This document shows, piece after piece, positions 44,341 through 57,239 of a DNA stretch of 64,000 nt. Source of the stretch: Uranotaenia lowii (taxonomy: Eukaryota; Arthropoda; Insecta; Diptera; Culicidae); contig NC_073693.1 in assembly GCF_029784155.1 (NCBI RefSeq), positions 286,784,875-286,848,874 of the forward strand, in the 5' to 3' direction. The translations under genes were made by a program, and so were the position numbers. The notes under the pieces were generated by a model. That model was given only the letters and a program-made list of their open reading frames with translations. It was not told where the DNA came from and ran no database searches. The first letter of the stretch is position 1; each line of letters opens with the position of its first letter.

Positions 44341-46745
44341 ATTGGTCGATCATTTCTTTACATTACATTTCATTACATTACATTAAATTTCATTACATCA
44401 CAATACATTACATTAGATTGAATTCCATTTCATTACTTTTTTATAAAGGGATTTTAACTCCACAGGAGGCATTCGTCCCTAAAGACATTTCATTACATTT
44501 CATTACATTTCATTACATTTCATTACATTTCATTACATTTCATTACATTTCATTACATTTCATTACATTTCATTACATTTCATTACATTTCATTACATTT
44601 CATTACATTTCATTACATTTCATTACATTTCATTACATTTCATTACATTTCATTACATTTCATTACATTTCATTACATTTCATTACATTTCATTACATTT
44701 CATTACATTTCATTACATTTCATTACATTTCATTACATTTCATTACATTTCATTACATTTCATTACATTTCGATATATTTTATTACATTTCATTACATTT
44801 CATTACATCACATTACATCACATAACATTACATTACATTACACTACATTACATTACATTACATTTCATTACATTACATTTCATTACATTTCATTACATTA
44901 CATTTCATTTCATTACAATACATTAAATTACATTACATTTCATCACATTACATTTCTTTTCATTTCATTACATTACATTAAATTACATTTCATTACATAA
45001 CATTACATCTCATTAAATTTCATTACACTTCATTACATTTCATTACATTACATTGCATAACATTACATTACATCACATAACATTACATTACATCACATTA
45101 CATTTCATTACATTACATTACATTACATTACATTAAATTACATTTGATTTCATTACATTACATTAAATTACATTTCATTACATAACATTAACTTTTAATT
45201 AAATTTCATTACACTTCATTATATTTCATTATATAACATTAAATTACATTACATTACATAACATAACATTACATTAAATTACATTACATTTCATTACATT
45301 TCATTACATTGCATCACATTCCATTACATTACATTTCAGTACATTGCATCACATTCCATTTCAATACAGTATATAACATTACATTACATTCAATTTCATT
45401 ACATTTCATTACATTACATTTCATTACATTAAAATTCATTACATTACATTTCATTTCATTACATTACATTACATTACATTACATTTCATTACATTTCATT
45501 ACATTTCACTATTTTTCATTACATTACATTTCATTACATTTCATTACATTTCATTACATTTCATTACATTTCATTACATTTCATTACATTTCATTACATT
45601 TCATTACATTTCATTACATTTCATTACATTTCATTACATTTCATTACATTTCATTACATTTCATTACATTTCATTACATTTCATTACATTTCATTACATT
45701 TCATTACATTTCATTACATTTCATTACATTTCATTACATTTCATTACATTTCATTACATTTCATTACATTTCATTACATTTCATTACATTTCATTACATT
45801 TCATTACATTTCATTACATTTCATTACATTTCATTACATTTCATTACATTTCATTACATTTCATCACATTTCATTACATTTCATTACATTTCATTACATT
45901 TCATTACATTTCATTACATTTCATTACATTTCATTACATTTCATTACATTTCATTACATTTCATTACATTTCATTACATTTCATTACATTGCATTACATT
46001 TCATTACGTTTCATTACATTTCATTACATTTCATTACATTTCATTACATTTCATTACATTTCATTACAATGCATTACATTTCATCACGCTTCATTATATT
46101 ACATTACATTACATTACATTTCATTACATTACATTACATTACATTAAATTACATTACATTACATTAAATTACATTAACGTAAATTAAGTTACATTACATT
46201 AAATTACATTACATTTGATTACATTACATTTCATTTCATAACATTTATTACATTACATTTCATTACATTACATTTTATTACATTAAATTTCATTATATCA
46301 CATTACATTGCATTACATTTCATTTCATTACATTTCATTACATTAATTTACATTTCATTACATAACATCACATCTTATTAAATTTCATTAAACTTCATTA
46401 CATTTCATTACATTACATCACATTACATTGCATAACATTACATTACATCACGTTACATTACATTACATTAAAATACATTTCATTTCATTACATTTCATTA
46501 AATTACATTTCATTACATAACATTACATCTCATTAAATTTCATTACACTTCATTACATTTCATTATATTACATTACATTACATTACATTACATTACATTA
46601 TATTACATAACATTACATTATATTACATTACATTACATTATATTACATTACATTACATTACATTACATTACATAACATAACATTACATTAAATTACATTG
46701 CATTTCATTACATTACATTGCATTAAATTACATTTCATTACTTCA
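44341..46745 (+). repeat. CATTA / TTTCATTACA satellite array (2.4 kb)
   Basis: Two long blocks of near-perfect decamer TTTCATTACA (44,485-44,770 and 45,528-46,070) are embedded in a looser pentamer (CATTA)n field. Because 10 is not a multiple of 3 and the decamer has no stop on the plus strand, all three plus frames stay open, which yields long spurious open frames of repeating ISLHFITFHY. Homogeneous blocks imply recent expansion. Confidence 0.95.
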
Positions 46746-46779
46746 GATTTCCTAATAATACAATGCATTTCATTCCTAA

Positions 46780-47345
46780 CATTTTTGGCAACACTCGATT
46801 TTGACAACATTCGATTTTGGCTACATCCGATTTTGTTACGTGTGACAAAATCTAACGGTTTTTAGAAACAACATCACCTTCTAGTTTTCGCTATAACAGG
46901 ACCATTATAATATAGACAAACACCGAAAATACGTTTTTACGTTCTGAAATGGTAATAAAATGCAACAAAAAAAAACAAAAGTTTTTTGAGAAATTATAAA
47001 GTACTAAAAACTGACAAAAAGATGAAAAATTCAAAAAATTCAAAACAAATATAAACAAAAGAGAAAAATGACAAAAAAAAACAATTGAAAAGTAAGGAAG
47101 AATGACAAAAACAGCGAATGAGACAAAAAAAACAAAAAGATTGTAAACAAAACAAGAATAGTGCAAAATGCGTCTAAAACATGAGAAAAAATTATAAAAA
47201 AATTACTAAAAATTGTTGGAAATTGACTAAAAATAACGCTTGTGATAATAAAAATAATTATTTTGTAAAAATAAGAGAAGAAATAAAGACAAAACCGATC
47301 GATTTTGGCAACATTCGATTTTAGCAACACAAAATGCAACGGTCG
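46780..47345. other. Region bounded by CGATTTTGGCAACATTCGATTTT words
   Basis: The block starts and ends with repeats of CGATTTTGGC(A/T)ACA and TCTAACGG/GCAACGG words. The interior is extremely A-rich on the plus strand, which gives Phe-rich open frames on minus that are compositional artefacts. It may be a non-autonomous element, but terminal repeats are not clean. Confidence 0.4.
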
Positions 47346-47404
47346 TATTAGAAAAAAGTATCTTCTAAATAGTAGCTTAAAAGAACGATAATCCTTAACC
47401 TTAA

Positions 47405-47850
47405 GCTAAGGTTGCCAGATTGCCCGGTATTATCCGGATTTGCCCGGTATTATCCGGATTTGCCCGGATATTTGATACAAAATTTGGGAACAGCCCAGCC
47501 CGGCCCGGCTGCCCGGATTTCATTGAAAATGCCCGGATTTTGTCCGGGTTTTTGCACTTTATTTGGCAAATCAAACAAAAAAATTAATAAATTGTGTTGT
47601 TAAAAGTTTTTTGTATTTACCCACCAAAGCAAAATTTGTTGAGCGAAGCCTTAAATACGATTTAAAATCTGTTTACAATATTTGATGAAAAAATTATTTT
47701 TTTCAATTTTTTTTATCTTGATTTTGTAGTGTAATTTCTGGGTTTTGACAAAATTTGCCCGGAAATTGCTCGGATTTCTGGTCGTCAATTAAGAAATAAA
47801 AAGCCCGGATTTTCCCAGGTTTTTATAGAAAATTACCCGAAAAAAAAATC
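47405..47850. repeat. TTGCCCGGAT-type dispersed repeat
   Basis: GGTTGCCAGATTGCCCGG is followed by repeated TATCCGGATTTGCCCGG, and later TTTGTCCGGGTTTTTGCAC and TTGCCCGGAAATTGC. A related fragment lies at about 58,375-58,440 (CCCGGTTTTTTCCCGGGTTTG and the following AAATCAAAC-like tail). It is a dispersed family of unknown class. Confidence 0.55.
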
Positions 47851-47859
47851 TTGCAGTCT

Positions 47860-48156
47860 TATGATAAAGGTATAAAAAAAATGAGAATGAAATTTTGTAT
47901 ATTGCAGCTCAAATCAGAGCTATTTAAAACAATTCTAATCTATTTCGCAGTGTTTGCACGTGATTAGTAAACAATTTTTATTTGAACTATCTACCTTCTA
48001 AACAGACAACATGGCTATTTGAAGACAGTATACTGAACTTATCTCCAGTTCTTTTACACGTTTAAAATGTTTTGTATCCTCTGGGATAGCATTCTAAAAA
48101 ATGGCCTCCCCCGATAAAAATTGCCCCGGGCCCCACAATAGGATAATCCGGCCCTG
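47860..48156 (-). mobile_element. End fragment of the CAGGGCCGGATTA hAT family
   Basis: Read on the minus strand it begins CAGGGCCGGATTATCC and then GGGCCCGGGGCAATTTTTAT. It tracks the left end of the element at 51,406 for about 290 bp, sharing GTGTAAA-GAAC, GCCATGTTGTCT, CACGTGCAAACA and TTCTCATTTTTTT. The opposite end was not found, so it is truncated. Confidence 0.75.
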
Positions 48157-48159
48157 AAA

Positions 48160-50600
48160 AAACTGACCAAACACGAGATATCTCGATTTTTGCTTGCCGC
48201 TAGTATGTTCCATTAAAAAGCATAATTCAGATGTTATGCATCTAATAAATAAACCTCATTCTACAAATTTAACACAACACTTCTTGTAACTCAAACATAT
48301 CAAATTGGCAGAATTTTCTCTATTGGTTTCTGAAATATAAAATGGCGAATTTTGATGTCCTTAGTGTGTTAATAATATTAAACAATACACCAAGAAAGTA
48401 TAAAGTTTTGTGCAGATTTTTTTAGGTGAAGATCAGGTACATGTTTCTTTAATAACAACAAATATTTTTCATAAGGAATTTATTCCGTAATTCAAATCCT
48501 GCGGATGATTAATTAAATAAAATTTGGGTTTCGCACTTAAAACAAAAAACTCAAATTATTGTTTTTATTTGTGATGTTAGGCTGAATTGTGTTCACAAAC
48601 TTTTCTCACAGAATTCGAAGTCCAAAAATAGGAATACAATTTTGGTTATGGGAATTATGGAATCGGATCCTCCAAAATGGGTTTAACTTAATTCAAAACT
48701 TTATATTCAGAACTGAATTTCGATGATCAAGTGAGAAAATTTTGAAAAAGTATAGCAGATTTGAACTTGCGATGGATTTTAGAGGTTTTGGCATTAGTTT
48801 CAAGCCTAGATTCTTACTCTTGATCTATTATCATAATTTGGTTCTGAATTTGAGTGTGGAGAAGAATACTTCGCTTGCTGTTTTGGATCCTCATTTGGGT
48901 TAACCCCCAAAACTACAACTAAAACTTTAATAAAAATATTTAAATAAAATTGAATAAGGTAAAAAAAAATTTATAAAGATCCAAATCCAATTTGGCAATT
49001 ATAAAAAATAGCAAACTTTGAAAACAAAATTCAATTTCTTATTTTTTTACAACTTTCCTCAAGCTGAACTCTAAAATAAAAAAAAAAAACAATTGGAATA
49101 AAAATGGTTTATTTGAATGTAGGAAATTTTGCTGTTTCTATTTTATTTTAATCCTACTTTTGAATCCATACCAGACCTCATATATTGAATAAGATCAGTC
49201 GAATAAGTTTCATCTGTTTGTTTAATCAAATTGTTTTTTTTTGTCTTATTTCCACCAAATGTACATCGAGTGACTTCATGCTTGAACACAAAAATCGCCC
49301 TATTTATGTGTTCAAGTTTGGAACTCACATGAACTAAGGTTTCATCAAAAGAGTGGATGGAGTGACAGTTGGAATCACCAAATGGGAAACCGTCGCAAGG
49401 ATTTTCATGCATCGTTTTGAAATAGCTTATGCTAACTTCCTATCAGCCTTTGAATTACCTTTCCAAAAAAACAGAATCATATTTAAATTATATGTAGCTG
49501 TGAATCGCAATTTAAACCAATTCTCATTTTAAGTTGATGAAGAAAACAATACAAAAATGTTTTGTTAAAAAACCGACGAGCTTAGTACTTATTGAACCAA
49601 TTTCTGACGGTCGCCATTGATTGGGAAAATCACTCCTCTATTATTATATTCTAGGTGATTTACAGCCTTAAAAACAAGATATTTACTTAAAATAAAATGT
49701 TTACAGTAGACGGACAATAAAAGTGCAATCTTTAATTGTAGCCTAGATTAGATATACACCGTTTAATAAGAGAGATTGATATTACATTTAAAGATAGGTG
49801 TGGATGATAGCCGCAATAATTGCCGTTGGCCCTGTGTGGCCCCGCGCCATCATTTTGAATTGACGCGTCGCGGATGGTCCCGATTCGCGACCGAGGAAGA
49901 TGAGATTGACTTTCCATTCCGGGCCGCCATGAACACTTGTCCCTTTTCCTAAGATGTGACAGCTCAGTGTGCCATCAATCGATGGTCGTTGTTGTTGGGT
50001 GTTCTTCCTATAAAAAATCTTTCACACATTTCTCCGCTTCTTTGACCGGATTTTTTTACCTCCCTTGCGTTCGATACATTGCTCCAATCCTGGTGTGGGC
50101 TTTCTTATACCCATTCCTTGCGTGCTAAATTCTGTAATAATCTATTTCCTATTCGGCTTTAATTTGTGTGTCTGCTAATCGATTAAATGATCGATGGCGG
50201 CCGGATTGGATGGCAAAGAGAGCTGAAACCTCTTCTCAGATTAAAGTTGAAAGGGGGATAGCAAAAACTCAATGGTAAATATTTAGCCCGCGAGACACTT
50301 TTTTCATCTTCCGAGGAACGACCGAAGAATCGTGAAGCCCACACAATAGACGCACCACGTGGATTTAACGGATCTTTCAATTGAGTATCAGTTATGCTCA
50401 ACATAAGTCGAGGTTTCGTTTGTAAGTTTTTCAAATGAAACTGTTTGACAAGATTACTTTTATGCGTCACAGGTAAAAGTCGATTGAGTTAGGCCAGTGA
50501 AAGGATGCGTCCATGGTGGGAGGGGGGTGGGTAGGCGGCATCGAAATTCATATTTAGCTAAATAAAAATAATAACAATACCAAAAATATGCAATAAATAA
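48160..50600. other. Long unassigned intergenic stretch
   Basis: Mostly AT-rich. A slightly GC-richer block at about 49,790-50,130 and another at 50,190-50,540 have no motif. An 89-codon minus frame (49,143-49,412) with an ordinary-looking composition is unrecognised and has no supporting context. I do not call a gene. Confidence 0.3.
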
Positions 50601-50639
50601 AGAAATGGATTTCTTACATCATTTTAAACCTCATAATTG

Positions 50640-51020
50640 TGCCAAACACTTTAAAAAAATAGTCACTGATAGCATGATAACTGTCAAAATGTCATTTGAC
50701 TTTTCTCCGAAGCCTAGAGCGACGTTCATCAGTACGAAAACGACCGTCGCAGTCATTCCCTTTTTGGATTATGTGAATGTCATCGCCAAAAAATTTCCTC
50801 GAGAAAATGTCAAATAACATTTGGGATGAATGTCAAAACTTGCATCGAGAATGTGATAGTCATGGAAAAAAATGTTAAGCTAAGCAGATGAAAGTCGGTC
50901 GTTGCTTCGATGATATTCGTATTAGCAAATGTTATGGCGACATTTAACATCTTGAATGTCACAGAATCATAATCGTAACATTCATAGGAAAATGGATGTC
51001 GCGACAGTTAAAACGGTTCC
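50640..51020. repeat. AATGTCA-rich repeat, related to 57,240-57,545
   Basis: The words CAAAATGTCA, GAATGTCA, AGTCATGGAAAAA and AATGTTA recur many times. A similar vocabulary (TGTCATGGAAAAA, TGTCATT, AACATTTT) appears in inverted sense at 57,240-57,545, on the far side of the 150-bp repeats. The similarity is loose, so an inverted relationship is only suggested. Confidence 0.35.
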
Positions 51021-51049
51021 TTGCTAGTTTTCATTCAGGAGAATTTTGG

Positions 51050-51405
51050 AAGTGAGACCTTTGCCCATTTGGACTGGACAATCTGACTAGTTCCAGAATC
51101 CGAAAAATCAAAATGATCAGATTTTAACTTGCGCCATATGAATAGAAAGCTCTTGACCTGTAGATGCATGATAAGAATTGATAGGAGAAGTTGTTTGGGG
51201 TCATATGGCCTGGCCACGGCCAATCTGACCCGTTCCGGAATCCAAAAAATCAAAATGATCAGATTTTAACTTGCGACACACGAATAGAAAGCTCTTGATC
51301 TGTACATGATAAGAATTGATAGGAGAAATGGTTCGAGGCCATCTGGTCCTGGCCATGGCCAATCTGACTGGTTCCAGAATCCGAAAAATCAAAATGATGA
51401 GATTA
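51050..51405. repeat. 150-bp tandem repeats, left part
   Basis: About 2.3 units of a ~150-bp repeat: GGTTCCAGAATCCGAAAAATC, AAAATGATCAGATTTTAACTTGCG, ACATGAATAGAAAGCTCTTGAT, TGATAAGAATTGATAGGAGAA, then GGCCATCTGGTCCTGGCCA. The array is interrupted here by the hAT element and continues at 54,729. Confidence 0.85.
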
Positions 51406-54400
51406 CAGGGCCGGATTAAGCCATCGAGGGGCCCGGGGCAATTTTTCTTGGGGGGCCCCCTATAATATACAAATACAAACGTGTAAAGAACCTGGGGATG
51501 AGTTTATATTCTTCAAATGGCCATGTTGTCTACGTACAACATAGTTTCTGATATCTTCAAATAAAAATTGGTAATCAATCACGTGCAAACATTGGGGAAG
51601 AGTTGAAAAATTTCTTATAAATGATAACTCCGATTTAAGCGGCAAAATGCAAAATTTAATTCTCATTTTTTTTTTAATAAAACCTTCATCCACCAACTAA
51701 AATTCTCTAATTCAAAAAAAAAAATACTGGATAGATATTATTAATGATTTTCATATCATCATTGATCGTTTGGTTTGTGCTTATTCGAGAAATATTTACC
51801 TAGTGACAATTAGGAAGTATCGTGAAGATTTGAAACATAGCAAAATAAATTTTAAAAAATTACCAAAATAATTAAATCTACATTCCATAGAGATACAGAT
51901 ATGAGAGTTTAAGAATTCAAAGCTTTAAATCACTTTATATTCAGAACCAAAATTCATTGTTTCAAATTTAAATCATAATTTCTAATCAAGCTTTGAGAAA
52001 CTTACTCCAATTCATAAATCTGCGTACATACACCAAGCAGAAAATTATTGCGGAATATGGATTCTCAGCTGATTTCCGAAAATTTTTGAGTGTCTCGTTT
52101 ATGATGTGCTGTACAAAACTGTGCGACATACAAACTCTGAAGATCAACATAAGTTCATGAAAAGAAGATCGACGACCACCAACCTCATGACGTACGTATC
52201 GAAATTAGTTGACAGGCTTGATAAACGTAAACAAGTTGACGCCGTGTACGTAGATCTGAGTAAGGCTTTCGACAAGGTACCGCATGATTTGGCTGTTGAA
52301 AAATGGCGGCGATTGGGGTTTCCTGATTGGCTCTGCAATTGGATAACCTCGTATCTTGTAGGCCGAACTGCTTTCGTAAGACTGGGCTCTGTTTACTCGA
52401 CACCTTTCAAAATTACCTCAGTAGTGCCTCAGGGAAGTCACCTGGGACCTCTGATATTCCTTCTCTTTATCAACGATTTGACTGCTACTCTTGAGTCAGA
52501 AAAACAGCTGTACGCCGACGACCTCAAAATTTTCCGAACTATTTCTTCGTTAGTCGACTGCTGCGCTCTCCAAAAGGACATTGACAGTCTGCTGGATTGG
52601 TGCCATCAAAACGGCATGACTCCGAATATTACCAAATGTACTACCATCACGTTCACTCGACAACGAAGTCCCATCACTTTCGAGTACAAAATGTCAACGA
52701 CTAACTTGAATCGCACATTGGTCGTCAAAGACCTCTGCATCACTTTAGACAACAAGCTCAACTTCTCCCAGCATATTTCCCGACAGTAGCCAAAAGTTTC
52801 GCAGTTCTTGGCTTCAAACGACGGAACACGCAGTTTTTTAGTGACTTCTACAGTCTGAAATCACTGTATTGTGCTCTTGTGCGTAGCATTATCGAATTTG
52901 GAGTGCAAATTTGGGCACCATATCAGGCGCTGCAATCGAAAAAAATAGAGAGAGTACAACGATGTTTCGTCAGATACGCTCTACGCCAGCTAGCTTGGAA
53001 CGACTTCCGCCTTACGAACAACGTTGCTTGCTACTTAATCTACCGACGCTGGCATCAAGACGCGTATTCTTACAACGACTCTTCATTTTCGACATCTTGC
53101 AGAATAACGTGGATTGTCCAGAATTGTTATCACTATCACTTCTACCGTTTAATGCTCCTCTGAGGACTATCCAATCCCAGGAATTGCTGAGACTCTCTCA
53201 TCGTCGAACTCAATACGGTCAAAACAACCCTTTAGATTTATGTTATGTTAGATTTAAAGAAGTTGCTAGTGAATTTGATTTTAATATTTCGAAATCTGTT
53301 TTCAAATCTAGAATAGGATAGTATAATTTCTGTAAATAATTGGAAGCATCTGCAAAGATTGTTAAATAAATAAATAAATAAAATATGAATTAAATTTAAA
53401 AAAAAAAGATACAAAGTTACAATCAGAGCAAAAGCAGAAATTGCATCAAATGTTAATTTCAATTCTATGTCTTTTAATCTTTTCCTGAGATGTTTTTGAA
53501 TATGATTCTCATCAGATAAAAATTCGATGTCCTCAAAGCCAAAGGGGTATTTGTGCAAAAATGATCGGATGAAAAAAAAATGGAGAATAAAGATTAAATG
53601 TTTAAAACACAGAATCAGTTATCATTGAAAAAAAAAAACAGATAAAGAATCCAAATGTGTTTAGTACCTTACACAAAGATCCAGAATTTTCAAAATTCAG
53701 AAAAATTGACAAACTGAACTTCAGTAACTCAAGAAACAACACAAGACTTGAAAATCCCAATGAATTGAATCTGGAAAAAGATAAAATTAAGATCATAGAA
53801 ATATTCATATTAAGAAAATCACTCAATAATAGCAACTCAAATATCAGATCGTTTTTATGATAATTTGAGAATGATCATTTGGAAAATGATATGCTAAATT
53901 CAGGATATTCACTAAGAAGATGTAAAAGTTTTGGTTAAATCGGTTGAAAATATTCCAATACAAATTTCAAGTCTATGACAGAAATTGGGATGGAAATTCA
54001 ATAAAGAAACCCTGTACTTTCGATTGGTCCAATTTAAGCGACTGCAGTTTTTTTTTAAAGATTTTACTTTCAAAAATAGGGAGGGAAAGGGGTTTAGAAT
54101 TTATAAACCAATGAAAATTAAAAAAATAATGATTGAAAGGTGAAAAGTTATTATAATACGCGGTTTTAACCTGGGTACTGCCCGGGAAAAATTCTTAAAA
54201 GTTTATCATAAAGCGAAATAACATAGCTGCTATTTTAGTGCAGTAAACCCTAACTTGGAAACTTAACGTAACAACAAACATTATTGTTGAGTAAGACGTT
54301 TGAATGTAATGAAAATGAAGAGATTTTTTTTCTTTATTTTACCTTTTCTGTACAGAATATCGTAACTGATGTGTTTCGATAATAAATAAAAATTTAAGGT

Positions 54401-54736
54401 GTTTTGCCTCATATTCTTCTTAATTTTTTTTTAATTCGGTTTGATTTTGATATTCTCAGTTCGCAAAATGTGGGAGAGCTCCTTCACTGCTTACTCTAGG
54501 GGACACCTTAACTTTTTTAAGATAAAAACTAATCTAGATATTATTTCATGGATGCCCTTTAGTTTTTATATCCCAAGTTTTCATTCCGATTTTCTAGTTT
54601 TGATTTCTTTTCATGGATTTGTAGTAGTATGATGAAAGTAATGTTAACTTTTTTTCCCTCGGGGGGCCCCCCTGAGCCGGGGGGCCCGGGGCAATTGCCC
54701 CTTTTGCCCCCCCTTTAATCCGGCCTTGTGAGATTA
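51398..54736. mobile_element. hAT-type element with TSD TGAGATTA
   Basis: The element (51,406-54,728; 3,323 bp) has inverted ends CAGGGCCGGATTAA and, reversed at the right, CAAGGCCGGATTAA, both followed by G/C-rich GGGGCCCGGGGCAATT. Identical 8-bp duplicates TGAGATTA lie at 51,398-51,405 and 54,729-54,736. No transposase is visible. About 1.3 kb of its interior is a LINE copy. Confidence 0.88.
52085..53390 (+). mobile_element. 5'-truncated LINE inside the hAT element
   Basis: Its reverse transcriptase frame (52,106-52,789) has EDQHKFMKRRSTTTNL, DLSKAFDKVPHD, VVPQGSHLGPL and LYADDLKIF, so the catalytic YADD is intact. A stop at 52,787-52,789 and frameshifts near 52,880-52,910 break the C-terminal part (ERVQRCFVRYALRQL, ending near 53,321). 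The copy ends in (TAAA)n at about 53,365-53,385. It is a relative of the LINE at 13-16 kb. The N-terminal endonuclease is missing. Confidence 0.85.
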
Positions 54737-55090
54737 TAATTTGCAACACATGAATAGAAAGTTCTTGATCTGTACATGATAAGAATTGATAGGAGAAATG
54801 GTTCAAGGCCATCTGATCCTGGCCATTGCCAATCTGGCCGGTTCCGGAATCAAAAAAATCAAAATGATCAGATTCTAACTTGCGCCACATGAATAGAAAG
54901 CTCTTGATCTGTACTTGATAAGATATTAACTTGCGACACATGGATAGAAAGCTCTTGACCTATGCATGATAAGAATTTATGGGAGAAGTGGTTCGGGGCC
55001 ATCTGGTCCTGGCCACGACCCTGACCGGTTCCGGAATCCGAAAAATCAAAATGATCAGATTTTATTTTGCGACACATGAATAGAAACTCC
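54737..55090. repeat. 150-bp tandem repeats, right part
   Basis: This continues the same ~150-bp unit as 51,050-51,405 after the hAT insertion, with about 2.3 units, one of them internally deleted (near 54,915-54,935). Confidence 0.85.
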
Positions 55091-55094
55091 TGAA

Positions 55095-56975
55095 AAACTC
55101 CTGAAGAAACTGACGGGAAAAAAATACATGCTCTACATCAGCGGCTTTAAACTAGGGAACAATTGATGCATATGAATTAATTAGTGGTAAGAATAAAGTT
55201 AAGCAATTGTCTCGGTGGCATTTACTAAGCTCGGAATCAAGGAAATGAAAAGCTCAAAGCATTTGATTAGTTTGGTATGAATAAACATTTGCTTAAAGGA
55301 TGTGTACTTAAACTTTAGAACATAGCTTTTGCTTTGAAAAATAGAGCTATCCTACAAGCAAAATCAGTAGTTTTCTTGAGTAAATTGAAATAATACGATC
55401 AGAAAATTGAAAATTGCGGCTAAAACAGCCACGATCTCAGCGGTGACGATCGAAAAGTATTTTAGGCAATGCATGACAAGCTCTAAAAAGCGCAGGTTGA
55501 AATGTTCGTTTGTTGATAAGACAATTCCAATGGGTATAGCAAGTAAGAAACAGATAGTTCACCTGAAAAACAAAATGTTTTACCAATTACTAGCTACTTT
55601 GAAATCAATAAAAAATGTTTGTTTTGTTTAAACTTGAAAAAAAAATCGTTAAAAATTATTAAAATGTTATTCCAAGTTCGGGTCAGTTGGGAATTTTTCC
55701 ACTATTCCCGGTAATCTGGAATGTTTGCTATTCGATTTGTTCAATTTCATGAATCATGAAAGACGAATAATTCCATACAACGCCAGGAATATGAAAAAAA
55801 TTGATTTTCACTTCTATTTTTGTTTATCCATGTTGAAAATGCCTATTTGAATTGTTTTGAAGTGCAATATTACCAATTTGATAAATTTATGACGTTATAA
55901 AAGAATTTTTTTTAGAAAAGCCTGCTACAGAGCATGCTTAGGAAATAAAGCAATTGCTTGGAGATTTGTCGAGCAATCGAGCTTCAGATTTGGGCTTTAT
56001 TCATACCAAACTAGCTTGTTCTAAAAGTAAAAGATTCTGTGAGAGAAAACAGCTCTCAAAAAAACTTTATTCATAGCAACCGAAGCAATCGCTTCAAGTG
56101 ACTACTCGACTGCTCGATTTGGTTTAGCAAAAGCAATTGCTTGGTTTTTTTCATACCACCTAATAAGACCAAGCCCACCGCAAGTTGCTATTTCGATCGG
56201 TATTTTTGATGTTTTGATTGGTTGCGTTTTTATCTACTTACTTATTTTCGCACCCATTGTTGCGATCCAGGTTGGTATTTGTGTTTGTTTATTTTCTGAT
56301 AGCGACTATAGGGTGCGTTGCTACCGGGTTGCTACATAAACGCATCCTGTAACAACCTACTGCTCGAATGCTATTTCTCGAATCAAGTTAGCAACTTTTG
56401 GTGCGATGATGGGTTGATAAATATGTTGCTGAATGTACTCGATTCGAGGTTTAGCAACCATTGGTGGGCCTGGTCTAACTGTTTTTAGAAGACTTTGGCG
56501 TCCTGAATTCGAATTATTTGCCAGATTTTGTCTATCAGCTTTTGTTCCAGTGATATAGCGTGTGGAAATTTACCTCTGACGGCTTGAACGGACTTTTTTG
56601 TGTTTAGGGAATAATTAAGTCTAGAGCATTGATTTAGACTTAAAATTTAGAGGAAAAAAATTATACTTCATGTTGCTTTGATTTTTTCGTATTTTTAATG
56701 TATTTTTTTTAACTTTTTTATCTTTTAGAGCCATAAAGATGGTAAAACACAATAAAACATATTTTTTAGAAAAAATGTTTCAATTTTCAGATATCAACAA
56801 AAATATTATCCTGTTTATTTATTGTACGAGTATGTCCACGTAGTCATGACTAACCTTTTTACCCACTCTCCGTGAAAAAGCGTGAACATTTGCGAACCTT
56901 CACCTCAATGTAAGTTTTTCACGTGGTGTGTTGGATGGCGTATTCCTAGAAAAAGTTGCAAGCACTTCGATTTGA
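55095..56975. other. Unassigned repeat-like sequence
   Basis: AT-rich sequence with recurring GCAATTGCTTGG / AAGCAATTGC words at 55,950-56,150 and CACC-GCAAGTTGCT near 56,180. It has the feel of eroded transposons, but no ends are supportable. A 74-codon plus frame near 55,407 is unrecognised. Confidence 0.3.
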
Positions 56976-56984
56976 CTATTCACC

Positions 56985-57235
56985 TGAGTCCCCGAACCAC
57001 TTCTCCTATCAATTCCTATCATCAAAGATCAAGAACTTTCTATTCATGTGTCGCAAGATAAGATCTGATAATTCTAATATTTCGGATTCCGGATTCGGCC
57101 AGATGGCCCCGAATCACTTCTCCTATCAATTCGCATCATGAGCTTCAAGAGCTTTCTATTCATGTGTCGCAAGTTAAAAACTGATCATTTTAATTTTTCG
57201 GATTCCGGAACCGGCCAGATTGGCCGTGGCCAATG
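56985..57235 (-). repeat. 150-bp repeats in inverted orientation
   Basis: About 1.7 units of the same ~150-bp repeat run in the opposite sense: AACCACTTCTCCTATCAATTC, TCAAGAACTTTCTATTCATGTGTCGCAAG, ATTTTTCGGATTCCGGAACCGGCC. With the forward copies at 51 and 54.7 kb this gives an inverted arrangement over 6 kb. Confidence 0.8.
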
Positions 57236-57239
57236 AACT

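Noticed and set aside
44418..46187. Long open frames of repeating ISLHFITFHY
   Set aside because: They are a by-product of the stop-free decamer TTTCATTACA; every plus frame is open for the same reason.
46891..47339. Phe-rich minus-strand frames
   Set aside because: They reflect an extremely A-rich plus strand; no membrane-protein pattern beyond composition.
49143..49412. 89-codon minus-strand frame with ordinary composition
   Set aside because: No splice, promoter or family evidence; kept only as a mention in the intergenic entry.
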